DNA of 64,000 nt from Cynocephalus volans (Eukaryota > Chordata > Mammalia > Dermoptera > Cynocephalidae), in the NCBI RefSeq assembly GCF_027409185.1, contig NC_084462.1, forward strand, positions 22,853,577-22,917,576, written 5' to 3'. A model generated the notes under the pieces. It was not told where the DNA came from. It did not search any database and worked only from the letters and a program-made list of their open reading frames with translations. This document shows, in pieces, positions 1 through 12,000 of the stretch. Numbering within the stretch: position 1 is the first letter of the stretch; every line of letters begins with the position of its first letter. A program made the translations under genes and the position numbers.

Positions 1-819
1 TTAGTATAAAATTTTCAAACATATCAAAAAGTTGAAAGAATTAGTCAGTGAACACCGATGCACTTATCTAAAGGAATATTTTGCTATATGTGTTACCCTC
101 CCACCCTCCACCCCAGTTTTGATGCATTTCAGCCATGTGCTTTTTACTGCTCTGGTCCTTGATGGAGCCAAGCAGGTGGTTGCTTCATACTCACAGATGC
201 ATCTTTGCCTCGGTACTTAAATTTTCTCAGCCTCTCTTCTGGAGCATCTAAGGTAGGCATACTGGCTGGAAGAAGTAAAGCACCTGCAGGTAGAACAATT
301 ATGAAGATTTTCAGTGCCCAGTGTGTGGGTTATGTTAAAGCCATTGGGCTTTAAGCCCTTAAAGGGCTCACGGTGGAACAGAAAGCAGACTTGGAGTCAG
401 CTTCCACGAGCATCACCATGCCAGCTCTGGGGGAGCTCCGAGGGGACCAGCCCTGGGCTGCAGCAGTAGGGGAATCTTTGTAAAGGCAATTTGGCTTGAA
501 CTGGTCCTTCGATAACTAGGGTAGGCTGGACAGAAAACATAGAAGGCTCTCACATGGCAGTGTCCAAGGAGTTCTGTACAGAGTATGCATGCAGGAAGGT
601 GAAGAGCCAAACCGGGTACGACAGGAGGATGCCCCTTTCCTCCCACACCCAACCCACCAGCACAGTGGGTCAGAACAGCCTCAAGTGGGATCCACTGCTA
701 ATCTTTGGTAGACTGCCTCCACCCCAGTCAAGGCCACCATTACCTTTGACCCATGCCACCACAGTTGCTCCCAGTTGGTCACCCTGCTTCCACCACTGCC
801 TGTTCCAATCCGTTCTCTG
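1..819. other. gene-free flank, nothing recognised
   Basis: Only short open frames with no recognisable domain occur on either strand, and I see no clear repeat here. Treated as intergenic sequence. Confidence 0.6.
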
Positions 820-1485
820 TGCAGAATCCATGCAATCTTTTACAGAGAAAAATCTGATCACATAACTCCCCTGCTTAAAAACCTTCTCCTGGCAGCCCAC
901 TGAGCTCAGAAGAAAATTCAAACTCCTGGTGATGCTCTGTGTGAGCTGACCCCAGCCCACCTCATGTCGAACACCTCTTTGCTCCTTCACTGTGCTCTAG
1001 ACTCTTGGCTTTTGTTATCAACTATTCCAGGCTCATCCCTACTTGGGGTCTTTGAGCAAGCTGTTCCTCCAAGAATCTCTGCACAGTTGGCTCCTTTTCA
1101 TTCAGTCTCAGCTCAAACATCACCTCTGAAAGCCTTCTCCATCTAAGAATCTAAGTGTCTTCCCCAAGCAAAGAAAAAGGACATTGTTGGGCGGGAGGGG
1201 AGAGAGGGAGGAGGGAGGGGGGTTTCGGTAATGGGCCACAATAATCAACCACATTGTATATCGACAAAATAAAATTTAAATAAATAAATAAATAAATAAG
1301 TGTCTTCCCAATCGGTCCGTTTTATTTTCTTCTCAGCTTTAAACACTACCTGATATTTTCTTGTTTGTCTATCTTCATCCTCCTGCTCCCAGTGACAATG
1401 GGACCATGTCTGACTTAGGTATGATTCCTCAGATCTTTCACAATGCATGGCATATAGGAGGTATGCAAATAATTGTTGAAGGAGG
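820..1485 (-). repeat. L2 (LINE2) 3' fragment, interrupted by an L1 stub
   Basis: On the plus strand the sequence reads like the reverse complement of the L2 3' region: a stretch about cutting and packing of short T/C-rich words ending in a 'tctcagctcaaacatcacctc' type segment at about 1105-1127, then a tail with 'catggcatataggaggtatgc' and 'aataattgttgaa' near 1480. The L1 stub at 1165-1297 splits it. The family is assigned from memory of the consensus. Confidence 0.6.
1165..1297 (+). mobile_element. 5'-truncated L1 3' end with target-site duplication
   Basis: This 133-bp insert matches the last part of L1 copy B (about 47262-47377): 'caagcaaa', 'ggacattgttggg', the G-rich purine tract, and 'atatcgacaaaataaaa', followed by an (AAAT)n tail. 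A 12-bp target-site duplication, aagtgtcttccc, flanks it at 1153-1164 and 1298-1309. It is therefore a classic short L1 insertion of the same lineage as the two long copies in this window. Confidence 0.92.
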
Positions 1486-2669
1486 GTGGTGGGTGATAAG
1501 GTGGCAAAAGGATTTGGCTGTCAATTAGAGGAGGTTATTCAAATCAGGTCAAGTTTGAACTTTCTATAAGGCAGCAGGAAATATTTCTTACAGGTGTGCA
1601 ATGAATATCAGTTTCTGAGCATACAAGATGGTCCAGACTATATTATAGAAAAGAGAAAACTGCCTATACAGGATAAAGAAGGTCAATAGGCTCTAGTGTT
1701 GAGTGGATAATAGCTAAAGATAATTTTGGTAGGAAAGACTAATTCAGACATACCAATTTGGAAGGGACAGTATAGACAACTTGGAGAATTCCAGAAGTGA
1801 GCTTAGAACCAAGAATTGATGTCATAAGAAAAGACATGAGCTCTATGTGAGACCAGAACAAGGACTGAGTCTTGGTGACACTTAATCAGGGCCTAAGAGA
1901 ATGAAGAAGCAGCAAAGGATCAGGAAAAAGAAGAAAATTTGAGACAGAACAAAGGTAGACCAACAGCCCACACCATCTCTCTGGGCTTCATTCTGACGAC
2001 TCTACTGGCTTTAAAGCATTAATTAGTCTTCTTCAGGAGCTTGGGAAAAAATAGCCTACACCTTGTCTGTAAATCTGAGAGAGGAAAGTCTACATTACTT
2101 CCTAGAATTGACCAATCTCTCCCCCTCCCTATCTCAAAGCTGGAGAGGTGGAGAGTGAGACATGGTTCAAACATTAACTAACTCTCAAACATTCTATTAG
2201 TCATGTTGGTCATGTCCCTCACCCCCACCAGGTGTGTACAAAGAGGCCTTGGTGACATCCAAAGTCCTTCGGTAACTGCCTATTTACCAGAAGAATCACT
2301 TCACAGAAGTTGGCTGCAGACAATCTTAAGCTTTAGTTTAGTTCAATGAAAGTTTAAGCTGGAGGTAGCCAGCTAGTGATGTCCAATCCTTTTGTCTAAG
2401 TAATCTCAAATTCTGCCCCATAAAGAAGAGAACAGTTGCTTTTTCTGACTAAATCATTGCTCTTGATCATGGCATCCTTTAAAGCACCATCTCGAAAAGT
2501 AGTTTTCTAGTTGCTGTAATAACCAGTGTCAAGAGGATCATTGGCTGGAATCAGACTTGGATTTAAATGAAAAGCTATCTCCTAGGTCTCTAAGAGTTAA
2601 AACAGGCAGCATTTTATACATCTGGAGCAGACTAGAATCATGGGCCTACTTCAGGGAGCAGTGGCCAAA
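1486..2669. other. intergenic, no gene seen
   Basis: Multiple stops in all frames and no domain-like reading frame. I could not assign any repeat family with confidence. Confidence 0.5.
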
Positions 2670-2870
2670 ACATGTCTATTATATGCCAGGAATGTTGGAC
2701 ACAGGATTAAATGATGAGATATCTAAGGTAAAGATTTTCCCATTTTGCAGGTGGAGAAACCATCTCAGACATCATTTCCCAATGTTCCCACAGCAATTAA
2801 GTATCGGAGCCAGGACTTAGCCCAGATCCAACTCCTATATCCAACAGTTTTGATCACTAAGCTTTGCAGC
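2670..2870 (+). repeat. MIR SINE, diverged
   Basis: It carries the MIR core in order: 'tatgccaggaatgttgg', then 'attttgcaggtggagaaac', then a 'cggagccaggacttagccc' end. Old tRNA-derived mammalian SINE, weakly conserved. Confidence 0.6.
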
Positions 2871-5264
2871 CAATAATCCGTAACAAGGTCTGATTAGGAA
2901 AACACCAAGTCACCACCGTGGGTAGCACTTAACACATAGGGTGAGACGTTGGAAAACAGGAAAGCACCTGTTCTAAGCAATGGAATCAGTGAAGCCACTT
3001 TTGAAATACTCTGCTCTGGGCTGCCACTCCCTTGCTGTGTTTCATCCGTTGTAAATGGCACGACCACCTCAGTTAATGAGACTGCCTGAATGTGTGTACT
3101 TGAGAAGCCAGTTTAGTATACTGGGATGAAGTGCTTTTGCTTCTGGGAAGCCCTGAGGCAGGGCCGAGCTCTAGGATCTTGCCAGAGGAACCATTCATCC
3201 TTCTAAAACATTCCAGAAGGCATGGCTATAAGGAAACTTGGAAGTGGACTTAAGGGTTCAGATATCTGCCACCTTCCTTCAAACCAAATATCATATGACA
3301 TGGTTTAAGCAGAGAAGGCTCAATTTCAAATCAGACTGGATCCTCCCCTCTCCCTGAAACATATTTAGGGAGCTGTTTGAAAGTCACAAATTTATCCAAA
3401 TCACTTCATGTAAGGACATTCTGCAAAACCAGCTGCAAAGCAAATCCTTCTTGCTTTCACAAGCTTCTCTAGTCACAGCTCAAAACGTGCTTCCTTCCCC
3501 TTGCATTGCTATCTGCAGCAGCCAGGAGAGCTAGCTGCCCTGTCATTCTTTACGAGCAGTATGAAAGCGTTGAGTTAGAGGCTTCGAGTTATGCACAAAA
3601 TCAAAGTCAGTGCCTTTCTTCATCAGTTCTCCAAGTTCAGGATCCAGAGAAAGCCAAAGTAGAGATTTAGGCAAACGTCACCTCCTCAGAGGCTTTCCAT
3701 ACCGTCTGGAGCCTCTGGCCAGCTCTGCTGCTCCCCTGACACAGTGAGACCCGTGCCCTGAGTGTCAGGTGGCAGAGACCCAGCCAACGGACCCTGGCCA
3801 TGCTCAGGGTCACCCAGGGTCCCGAGCTGCTCTGGCCTTTTCAATCCTTTTGGGTAAGAGGACCCTGGGGACTTTCAAGTCTTATTAATGGTATTAAGTC
3901 ACTTTTTCTGGTTGGAGCATTTCAGGTCATTTTTTTTTTTTTTTTTAAGTACTTTTCTAGATTTAGCCAAGCTTTTACTGTGAGCATCTTTCATGAACTG
4001 AGAACCATTTTAAATTAAGACATGTCTCATCATTCAAGAGTTGGCTTCTATAAAATAGTATTTTTGGGGTTTTAAAGTAACACATACTCACAGCTTTAAA
4101 AATGTAAATACTTCGGAAATATATTGAGCTGTAAATCCCAACAATCCCACTCCTCCTCCGAGTTAACCTTTAAAAACTCACACCACGCTCTATATGTGCC
4201 CAGCCCAGCTGCACACGCACTAACACACTAATTATAGAAGGGGATCTCGACAGACACTGTTTTGTGATGTTTTTCCACTTCGTCTGTACCTTGGACATCG
4301 TTTGATGTCGATATGTTCAGATCTACATCACTAACAGCCCACTTCTTCAAAGTAGGATTTATTCTAAGCTAAAACCACACATTGGATTGGAGTAAGTGAA
4401 CCTTATTCCCCAGGAAGGAGACCTTGAGGGATCCCAGCAACCTCTGCCACAATGCCCCAAGGTGTGTTGGTACATGAATTGGGGCTGACTGGGGGACAGG
4501 AGAGAAGAGGGCCCAGGGACAATCACTGAGGGACTTTACCAACATGGGTGAGATGCCCCTGTAGTTCCAGACCCCAGGTTCAATGCCAGGAGACACACAG
4601 CAAGGGCCTTCCTCCAGGGCTCCAGCAAGCCCAGAGGGGAGGCAGGTATCTCACAAGAAGGAGGCAGGAGACCAGGACCACCCAGGTGATTCTGCCTCCA
4701 AGGCTATGGGAAGGCTTCCTGGGAGGGGCTGAATCGGGTGGACAATTCCCACAGGTGAAAATGTCCCAAGGGATCTTTCAGGGAGGGAGAGCATAAGCCA
4801 AGTCCCAGGGCACACAGGATCTACAGCCTGTGGCGTGGTTAGGCTTCCCGAAGCAAGCCCATGTCTGGGCTCAGCAGAGTAAACAGACACCTGACAACTG
4901 CCACTTCCTCCTTACCCATCCTGAAAACAAGTCAACGGCCACTTACACAGTGTCTATAAACGAAGAACTGGTTTCAACAAGCAGAGACAGCAGCCTAGAC
5001 CTTCTCAGAGCTGCCAGGCATGGGGAAGGGCCCTGAACGGCGCCTCTGTTGTTAAGGGAGACCCAGAGAGCCACATCAGGAACCCCCTGCCCCCAGCACC
5101 CAAGCACAAAAGGACAAGCTGCCACCCGTTCATCACTCACCTGGCAGGGAGCCGCGGCCTCCAGCCCCTTGCTCAGCCTTAAATGCCCTCAGCAGATGGC
5201 AGGTGTTTCGTAGCAATTGGCCCTTCCCCACAGGGCTGGTTTCTGACCTAAGTGGATGTTTCTT
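2871..5264. other. intergenic; an old L1-like antisense patch near 4020-4360
   Basis: No gene is recognised. A run of T at 3930-3947 and the region about 4060-4200 (a short-word AT-rich segment followed by C-rich 'cccactcctcctccgag') resemble the antisense 3' part of an old L1M element. The rest is unassigned. Confidence 0.4.
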
Positions 5265-5405
5265 AGGCCTGGATGCACATTGGAATCACTTGGGGAGCTC
5301 TGAACAGCACTGCCACCTAGGCCCTGCCCCAGAGACTGATTGAGTTGGTCTGGGGGAGGCTCGGGTCTCCCAGGTGATTCCCGTGTTCAGATGAGGTACA
5401 GACGA
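5265..5405 (+). repeat. MER5A-like hAT DNA-transposon fragment
   Basis: It shows the MER5 word order: 'gatgcacattggaatcac', 'ttggggagctctgaa', 'ccccagagactgattgag', 'ggtctgggg' and 'cccaggtgattcccgtg'. This is a non-autonomous, long-inactive hAT-Charlie type element. Confidence 0.75.
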
Positions 5406-6044
5406 GTGCCTTGGAGGTGCCATGGATCTTCAGCCTCTGCAGCTGCAGTCTTTTGAAGCCCTCAGATAAACTATCAAAAAGTGAAAAGGGAGGAATCTCC
5501 CTCTAGGGAAGGGTTTGCATTCCGCATGTTTAAGGCTTCTGGGATCTGGCTAGGTTGAGTGGCCTCTTCCTAAACTTGTATTTTAGATTTAAAACTGCTG
5601 CTGAACAGTTATTAAGTGTTTACTCTCAAGGCAGGCAAGGAGATTGGATGGTGGTGAGAATAGGTCTATTTCATATCGAAATGAAAATAAGAACAAAATT
5701 TCAGGTACTTGTTCAGCAAGTATTTAGGGTTCCTGCTGTGTGTCAGGCCCTCACAACGCAACAGTGAACAAATAACCTGGTCCCTCCCCTCCCAGACAGG
5801 AGCAGAAATGGACCCTCCCAGCAAAGTGGGAGCAAAGACAGCGATTGGGACAACATGGGGCAAGGGGGGGTCAGGGAGGGCTTCCTGGAGGAGGTGATGC
5901 CCAAGCCAAGTCCTCAAGAAAAGCATGAGTTAGCAGCTGAAAAACAGAGAGATGCTCCAGACAGAGGGAACAGCACAATAAAAAGTAGTGAGGCAAGAAA
6001 AATGATCATGATTTCCCTGGGAACAAAGAGGCCACTGGGTATTG

Positions 6045-6175
6045 CTAGAGGCAGTCAGTTCAGAGCTGGGGTCAGGAACCAGGGTGAAGATAGCCTGGTG
6101 TACAGGGGAGGGGGCCACGTGAGCCATTCACACTGGTCCAGGCAATATGGGGGTTGAACTGTCTGTAGGGGATTT
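6045..6175 (+). repeat. unnamed repeat unit, copy 1
   Basis: About 125 bp from 'gaggcagtcagttcagagct' through 'caggcaatatgggggttgaac' to 'taggggattttta', followed by an A/T-rich tail. The reverse complement of 7690-7808 matches it at roughly 85-90 percent by eye. The A-rich end suggests a retroposed SINE-like unit, but no family is recognised and no tRNA-like A and B boxes were found. Confidence 0.6.
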
Positions 6176-6334
6176 TTAATCAATAATAAAACCCACTGAA
6201 AATCTGTTTGCTATTTTTTAGTAACATCGTGATTTGGAAATTCGGAACAAAGTCAGTGGGCTGCAGGGTGGGAACCTCCCACTGACCTTGTTACAAACTC
6301 TCTAAAAGTGTTTGGATTTGTCCTGAGAGCAGCA

Positions 6335-6645
6335 GCATGGTGCTCCTATTTGCATTGTTTTTACTTTTTTATTATCGAAACTTCCAAATCCATAAAAGTA
6401 GAGAGAATAATAGTACAAAGAAATGCTCAAGTACCTATCACCCAGGTTCAGCAATTGGCAACACAGAGCTAGTCTTATTTCCTCTCCCTTTCCTCCACCT
6501 TTTTTATTTTGCATTTATTGACTTTTGTGGGTGTACTAATCTCAGACACATCACTCCTCCCAAAAATATTTCAGCATGAATTTCTAACAGATAAATTTTA
6601 AAAACTAAAACCAAAATACTCAGATCATACCTAACAAAACCAACC
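6335..6645 (-). repeat. old L1M-type fragment (antisense)
   Basis: The plus strand has 'aaagtagagagaataatag', 'cacccaggttcagcaattg', 'tttcagcatgaatttctaac' and 'cctaacaaaaccaacc', a familiar word order of the antisense 3' part of old L1M-type elements. Divergence is high. Confidence 0.5.
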
Positions 6646-7099
6646 ATCAGTGGATCATTTTAGAATGTTTGGTCTAGCCTTGGGGAGGTAAGAGGAGGAT
6701 TACTTCTGGGGTGGGTCTGGCGGGGGAAGACCAGTTAGGGGGTGGTTGGAATTGCCTGGGTGAGAGATCTTGGTTGCTGGCAGGGGTCCAGGCAGTGGGA
6801 GTGGAGAGAGGAGAGAGGGGTCTGACCCCAGGATGCTTGGGTTTACGGGAGGTGGAGGGGAACAGAGAAGCCAGGATGCTGACCTCAGTGTCCCACACCC
6901 AGGTGCCTGGTGGCCATAGGGTGGGGATGCCACAAAGGCAGTCAGTTCAGAGCTGGGGCAGGATTTGGTGACCCACTGGAAGCAGTGTGTGTCAGTGACA
7001 GAGATGCTTAGGCTGATGCTGTGGTTTCAGGCCTGGGGGTGAGTAATAGAGTCAGAAGGAGGGTTTGGGAGGGGGTTAAACCAGGCCTGATGGATCCGA

Positions 7100-7945
7100 G
7101 GCCATCAGCCCTAGAAGAGACTCTAGGGATTGCTCTGTTCTGCCCTTGGCATTTGATGCAATCCACCACTGCCCATGACCCAGGTCCGAAGGTTCCTCTC
7201 CCTGCAAGTGCCCCTTCTGGCTGTTCCCCACACACAGCCAGAGGGATCCTTTAAACATTGGTCACACGATGCCACTTTGCTGCTCATCCCGCCAGTGCTC
7301 CCCAGTGTCCCTTCAATCACCTACAAGACTCTGCATGCTCTGCCCACCTCCGTCCCCTTCCTTCAGACCTCATGTCCCATTGCGCCCCCGCTTCAGCCAC
7401 CCCGGCCTCCTGACCCCCTCAAGCCCCTCAGGCCCATGACTGCCTCAGGGCCTTTGCACCTGCCGTGTCCCCACACACGCTTCCCCCTCACTTCCTTCAG
7501 GACTCAGTTCACATGCCATCTTGTTAGAAACCATGCCTGTCTAAAATTGCCCCTTACCCCAACCCTGCATTCCTGTATCTGACTGACTCCCTTATATTTT
7601 TCTCCCGGGCAGTGGGCTTTATTATTGATTAGAAATTCTCTACTTGGGGGAGGCTGCAGCAAAAAATAAATAAATAAAATAAATAAAATCCCCTATAGAC
7701 AGTTCAACCCCGTATTGCCTGGACAGTGTGGATGGCTCCCACTGCCCCTCCCCTGCACACCAGGCCATCTTCACCCTGGCACCTGACCCCAGCTCTGAAC
7801 TGACTGCCTCTAACTCACTAACATTTGGAATGCAATACATTTACTTGCTTGTTTACTCCCCTACCCCCACGCTCCATGACAACAAGGGGGGTTGCTTGAT
7901 TCCCACTGCCAGGTAGAGTCATTGCTCTGTATGTCTGTTGAATGC
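7100..7945 (-). repeat. L2 3' fragment, interrupted by the unnamed repeat
   Basis: The plus strand carries the reverse complement of the L2 3' end: 'tacaagactctgcatgctc', 'ctcagggcctttgcacctgcc', 'aggactcagttcacatgcc', and after an interruption at about 7645-7808 the terminal 'catgacaacaaggggggttg' and 'tgtctgttgaatgc'. A 135-residue open frame at 7175-7582 lies wholly inside this repeat and is not a gene. Confidence 0.7.
7662..7808 (-). repeat. unnamed repeat unit, copy 2 (inverted), inside L2
   Basis: It is the reverse complement of the unit at 6045-6175, with the tail visible as (ATAA)n-type sequence at 7660-7688 on the plus strand. It splits the L2 fragment at 7100-7945, so it arrived later than the L2. 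The A-rich tail at the expected end supports insertion by retroposition. Confidence 0.65.
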
Positions 7946-8573
7946 AAAGTGGGCATGCTGGCCCCAAAGCCAGGCTCTCCGTCTGCCCCACACTGTGTTG
8001 CAGGTGTTCGAGGGCCAGCAGCAGCCTCTCCATTGCCCAGGATGTACCCAGGATGGAGGGGGCAGTGCTCGATGTCTTTCCCAAGCCAATCATCAAGCCT
8101 GGGTCCTTTGAATAAATTGAATCAGCTAATCACAGCAGTGCCCACAGTAGGAGGGAAGGGACTTTGGACAGAATCTGAGGCCTCAGATGGAAACTATCGC
8201 ACCCTTCCCCGCTCCTTAGCCCGAACCGTGTGTGCTCTTCCTCCACCCCCATCTCCTCGGCCATCCTAGACTCTGCTCCAGGCTGACCACTGGAGGCCAC
8301 TTGCCCACTGGACTGGTGGCATTTAGCTCCTTTAATACCTTCCTAGGAAACATTAAATTCTTACATTAAATTCTTAAGAGAGTTATCTGGATGGATTTGT
8401 TTATCTGGCTGTTTAACCAGCCTTGACTCTTCTGATGCTGTAGGAAATACCACTTCCATTTCACAGAGCAGGAAACCGAGGCGACGCACATCAATGTCAT
8501 CTGGAAGACGAGCTATGTCACCTCGTCTTCATCCTGGTGCTGGTATTATACCTTCCTTTCTTTATTTCTTTGT
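7946..8573. other. intergenic; a MIR-like patch near 8440-8490
   Basis: A short segment 'tttcacagagcaggaaaccgag' (about 8459-8480) resembles the MIR 3' core. The rest is unassigned and has no gene-like frame. Confidence 0.4.
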
Positions 8574-8724
8574 TTCTTTGTTTCTTCCTTCCTTCCTTCC
8601 TTCCTTCCTTCCTTCCTTCCTTCCTTCCTTCCTTCCTTCCTTCCTTCCTTCCTTCCTTCCTTCCTTCCTTCCTTCCTTCCTTTCCTTCCTCCCTCCCTCC
8701 CTCCCTCCCTTCCTTCCTTCCTTA
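8574..8724 (+). repeat. (TTCC)n microsatellite with (CCCT)n end
   Basis: About 150 bp of tandem TTCC units, changing to TCCC/CCCT units at about 8690-8710 and back to TTCC. It lies directly beyond the poly-T (poly-A tail side) of the old antisense L1 at 8726-8770, so it probably grew from that tail. Open frames of repeated Pro-Ser-Phe-Leu over it are an artefact of the repeat. Confidence 0.97.
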
Positions 8725-8725
8725 C

Positions 8726-8770
8726 CTTTTTTTTTATTGTGGTAAAATACACATAAAATTTACCACTTTA
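8726..8770 (-). repeat. old L1M-type 3' end, left part (split by L1 copy A)
   Basis: The plus strand reads 'ttattgtggtaaaatacac' followed by 'ataaaatttaccacttta', the antisense 3' end of an old L1. It continues at 14690 on the other side of the younger L1 copy A. The break point is the 16-bp target-site duplication. Confidence 0.85.
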
Positions 8771-8956
8771 TTTTTATTTTTCTTAATTTTATTTTGTCGA
8801 TATACAATGTGGTTGATTATTGTGGCCCAGTACCGAAACCTCCCTCCCTCCTCCCTCTCCCCCTCCCACCCAACAATGTCCCCTCTGTTTGCTTGTCGTA
8901 TCAACTTCAAGGAATTATGGTTGTTATATCTTCTTCACCCCCCCCCCGGTTTTTTT

Positions 8957-9001
<45 letters not shown>

Positions 9002-9015
9002 TTATTTATTTATTT

Positions 9016-12000
9016 TTAGCTCCCACCAATAAGTGAGAACATGTGGTATTTCTCTTTCTGTGCCTGACTCGTTTCACTTAATATAATTCTCTCAAGGTCC
9101 ATCCATGTTGTTGCAAATGGCAGTATTTCATTCATTTTTATAGCTGAGTAGTATTACATTGTGTAGATATACCACATTTTCCGTATCCACTCATCTGATG
9201 ATGGGCATTTGGGCTGGTTCCAACTCTTGGCTATTGTAAAGAGTGCTGTGATGAACATTGGAGAACAGGTATACCTTCGACTTGATGATTTCCATTCCTC
9301 TGGGTATATTCCCAGCAGTGGGATAGCTGGGTCATATGGCAGATCTATCTGCAATTGTTTGAGGAACCTCCACACCATTTTCCATAGAGGCTGCACCATT
9401 TTGCAGTCCCACCAACAATGTATGAGAGTTCCTTTTTCTCCGCAACCTCACCAGCATTTATCGTTCAGAGTCATTTGGATTTTAGCCATCCTAACTGGGG
9501 TTAGATGGTATCTCAGTGTGGTTTTGATTTGCATTTCCCAGATGCTGAGTGATGTTGAGCATTTTTTCCTATGTCTGTTGGCCATTTGTATATCTTCCTT
9601 AGAGAAATGCCTGCTTAGCTCTTTTGCCCATTTTTAAATTGGGTTGCTTGTTTTTTTCTTGTAAAGTTGAGTTCCTTGTATATTCTGGATATTAATCCTT
9701 TGTCAGATGTATGTTTTGCAAATATTTTCTCCCACTCTGTTGGTTGTCTTTTAACTCTGTTAATTGTTTCTTTTGCTGTGCAGAAGCTCTTTAGTTTGAT
9801 ATAATCCCATTTGTTTATTTTTCCTTTGGTTGCCCGTGCTTTTGGGCTCGTATTCATGAAGTCTGTGTCCAGTCCTATTTCCTGAAGTGTCTCTCCTATG
9901 TTTTTTTAAGAAGTTTTATTGTTTCAGGGTGTATACTTAATTCTTTAAAAAGCCAAAAAATGGATTTTTAAATCCATTTTGAGTTGAGTTTAGTGTATAG
10001 TGAAAGGTATGGGTCTAGTTTCATTCTCCTGCATATTGATATCCAGTTCTCCCAGCACCATTTGCTAAAGAGGCAGTCTCTTCCCCAAGGTATAGGCTTG
10101 GTGCCTTTGTCAAAGATCAGATGGCTGTAGGTGTGTGGGTTGATTTCTGGATTCTCTATTCTATTCCATTGATCAGTGTGTCTATTTTCATGCCAGTACC
10201 ATATTGTTTTGGTTATTATAGCTTTGTAGTATAGTTTAAAGTCAGGTAGTGTTATGCCTCCAGCTTTATTTTTTTTGTTCAGCATTGCTTTGGCTATGCG
10301 TGGTCTTTTGTTATTCCATATAAATGTCTGGATAGTTCCTTCCATTTCTGAGAAAAATGTCATTGGAATTTTGATGGGGATTGCATTGAATTTGTATATC
10401 ACTTTGGGTAGTATGGACATTTTCACTATGTTGATTCTTCCAATCCAAGAGCATGGGATATTTTTCCATCTTCTTGTATCCTCTCTAATTTCTCTCAGCA
10501 GTGGTTTGTAATTCTCATTATAGAGATTTTTCACATCCTTGGTTAACTCAATTCCTAAGTTGTTTTTTTTTTGTGTGTGTGGCTATTGTAAATGGGCAGG
10601 CTTTCTTGATTTCTCGTTCTGCATGTTCACTATTGGAGAAAAGAAATGTTACTGATTTTTGTGTGTTGATTTTGTATCCTGCTACTGTGCTGAAATCATT
10701 TATCAATTCCAGAAGTTTTTTTGTTGAGGTTTTAGGCTGTTCGATATATAGGATCATGTCATCTGCAAACAGGGACAGTTTGACTTCATCTTTTCCAATG
10801 TGGATGCCCTTTATTTCCTTCTCTTCTCTGATTGCTCTGGCTAGTACTTCCAACACTATGTTGAATAGGAGTGGTGAGAGTGGGCATCCTTGTCTAGTTG
10901 CTGTTCCCATTCAGGATGATAGTGGCAGTGGGTTTATCATATATGGCTTTGATTATGTTGAGATACTTTCCCTCTATACCTAACTTATAGAGGGTCTTTG
11001 TCATGAATGAGTGCTGAATTTTATCAAATGCTTTTTCAGCATCTATACAGATGATCATATGGTCCTTGTGTTTGACTTTATTAATATGGTGTATCACATT
11101 TATTGATTTGCATATGTTGAACCAACCTTGCATCCCTGGGATGAATCCCACTTGATCGTGGTGAATAATTTTACATATGTGTTGCTGTATTCTGTTTGCT
11201 AGTATTTTAGTGAGGATTTTTGCATCTATATTCATCAAGGATATCAGCCTGTAGTTTTCTTTTTTGGTTGTATCTTTACCTGGTTTTGGTAACAGGATGA
11301 TGTTTGCTTCATAGAATGAGTTTGGGAGATTTGCGTCCGTTTCAATCTTTTGGAATAGTTTGTAAAGAATCGGTGTCAATTCCACTTTGAATGTTTGGTA
11401 AAATTCTGCTGTGAATCCATCTGGTCCTGGGCTTTTCTTTGTTGGGAGCCTTCTGATAACAGCTTCAATCTCCTTTATTGTTATTGGTCTGTTCAAATTT
11501 TCTATGTCTTCATGGTTCAGTTTTGGGAGCTTGTATGTGTCCAGAAATTTATCCATTTCCTCCAGATTTTTAAACTTCTTGGCGTATAGTTGTTTATAGT
11601 AGTCTCGAATGATTCCTTGTATTTCAGATCAATCAGTTGTATTATCACCTTTTTCATTTCTCATTTTTGTTATTTGAATCTTCTCTCTTCTTTTTTTGTT
11701 AGCCATGCTAATGGTTTGTCAATTTTATTTATCTTTTCAAAAAACCAACTTTTTGATTCATTGATCTTTTGAATTGTTTTTTGGGTTTCAATTTCATTCA
11801 GTTCTGCTCTGATCTTAATGATTTCTTTCCGTCTGCTAACTTTAGGTTTGGATTGTTCTTGTTTTTCTAGATCTTTAAGGTGAAGTGTTAGGTTGTTCAC
11901 TTGCCATCTTTCCATTCTTCTGAGGTGAGCATTTAATGCAATAAATTTCCCCCTTAATACTGCTTTTGCAGTATCCCACAGGTTTTGGTATGATGTATCA

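Larger units (their letters stand above)
5690..7060 (+). repeat. ancient interspersed repeat in pieces (about 5690-6045, 6660-7060)
   Basis: The first part has 'agcaagtatttagggttcctg', 'cagtgaacaaataacc', 'cttcctggaggaggtgatg' and 'agacagagggaacagca'. After a gap the second part has 'gaagaccagttagggggtgg' and 'gggtgagagatcttggt'. This is the word order of a common old mammalian repeat of the L2 or related class. I cannot name the family with certainty. Inserted within it are an L1-like patch (6335-6640) and the unnamed repeat unit at 6045-6175. Confidence 0.5.

Noticed and set aside
7175-7582. 135-residue open frame, Pro-rich
   Set aside because: It lies wholly within an antisense L2 fragment and has no recognisable domain or codon pattern.
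8494-9019. Open frames of repeated Pro-Ser-Phe-Leu (and Lys-Glu-Gly-Arg on the other strand)
   Set aside because: Direct translation of the TTCC microsatellite and the (GT)n block of the L1 3' UTR.
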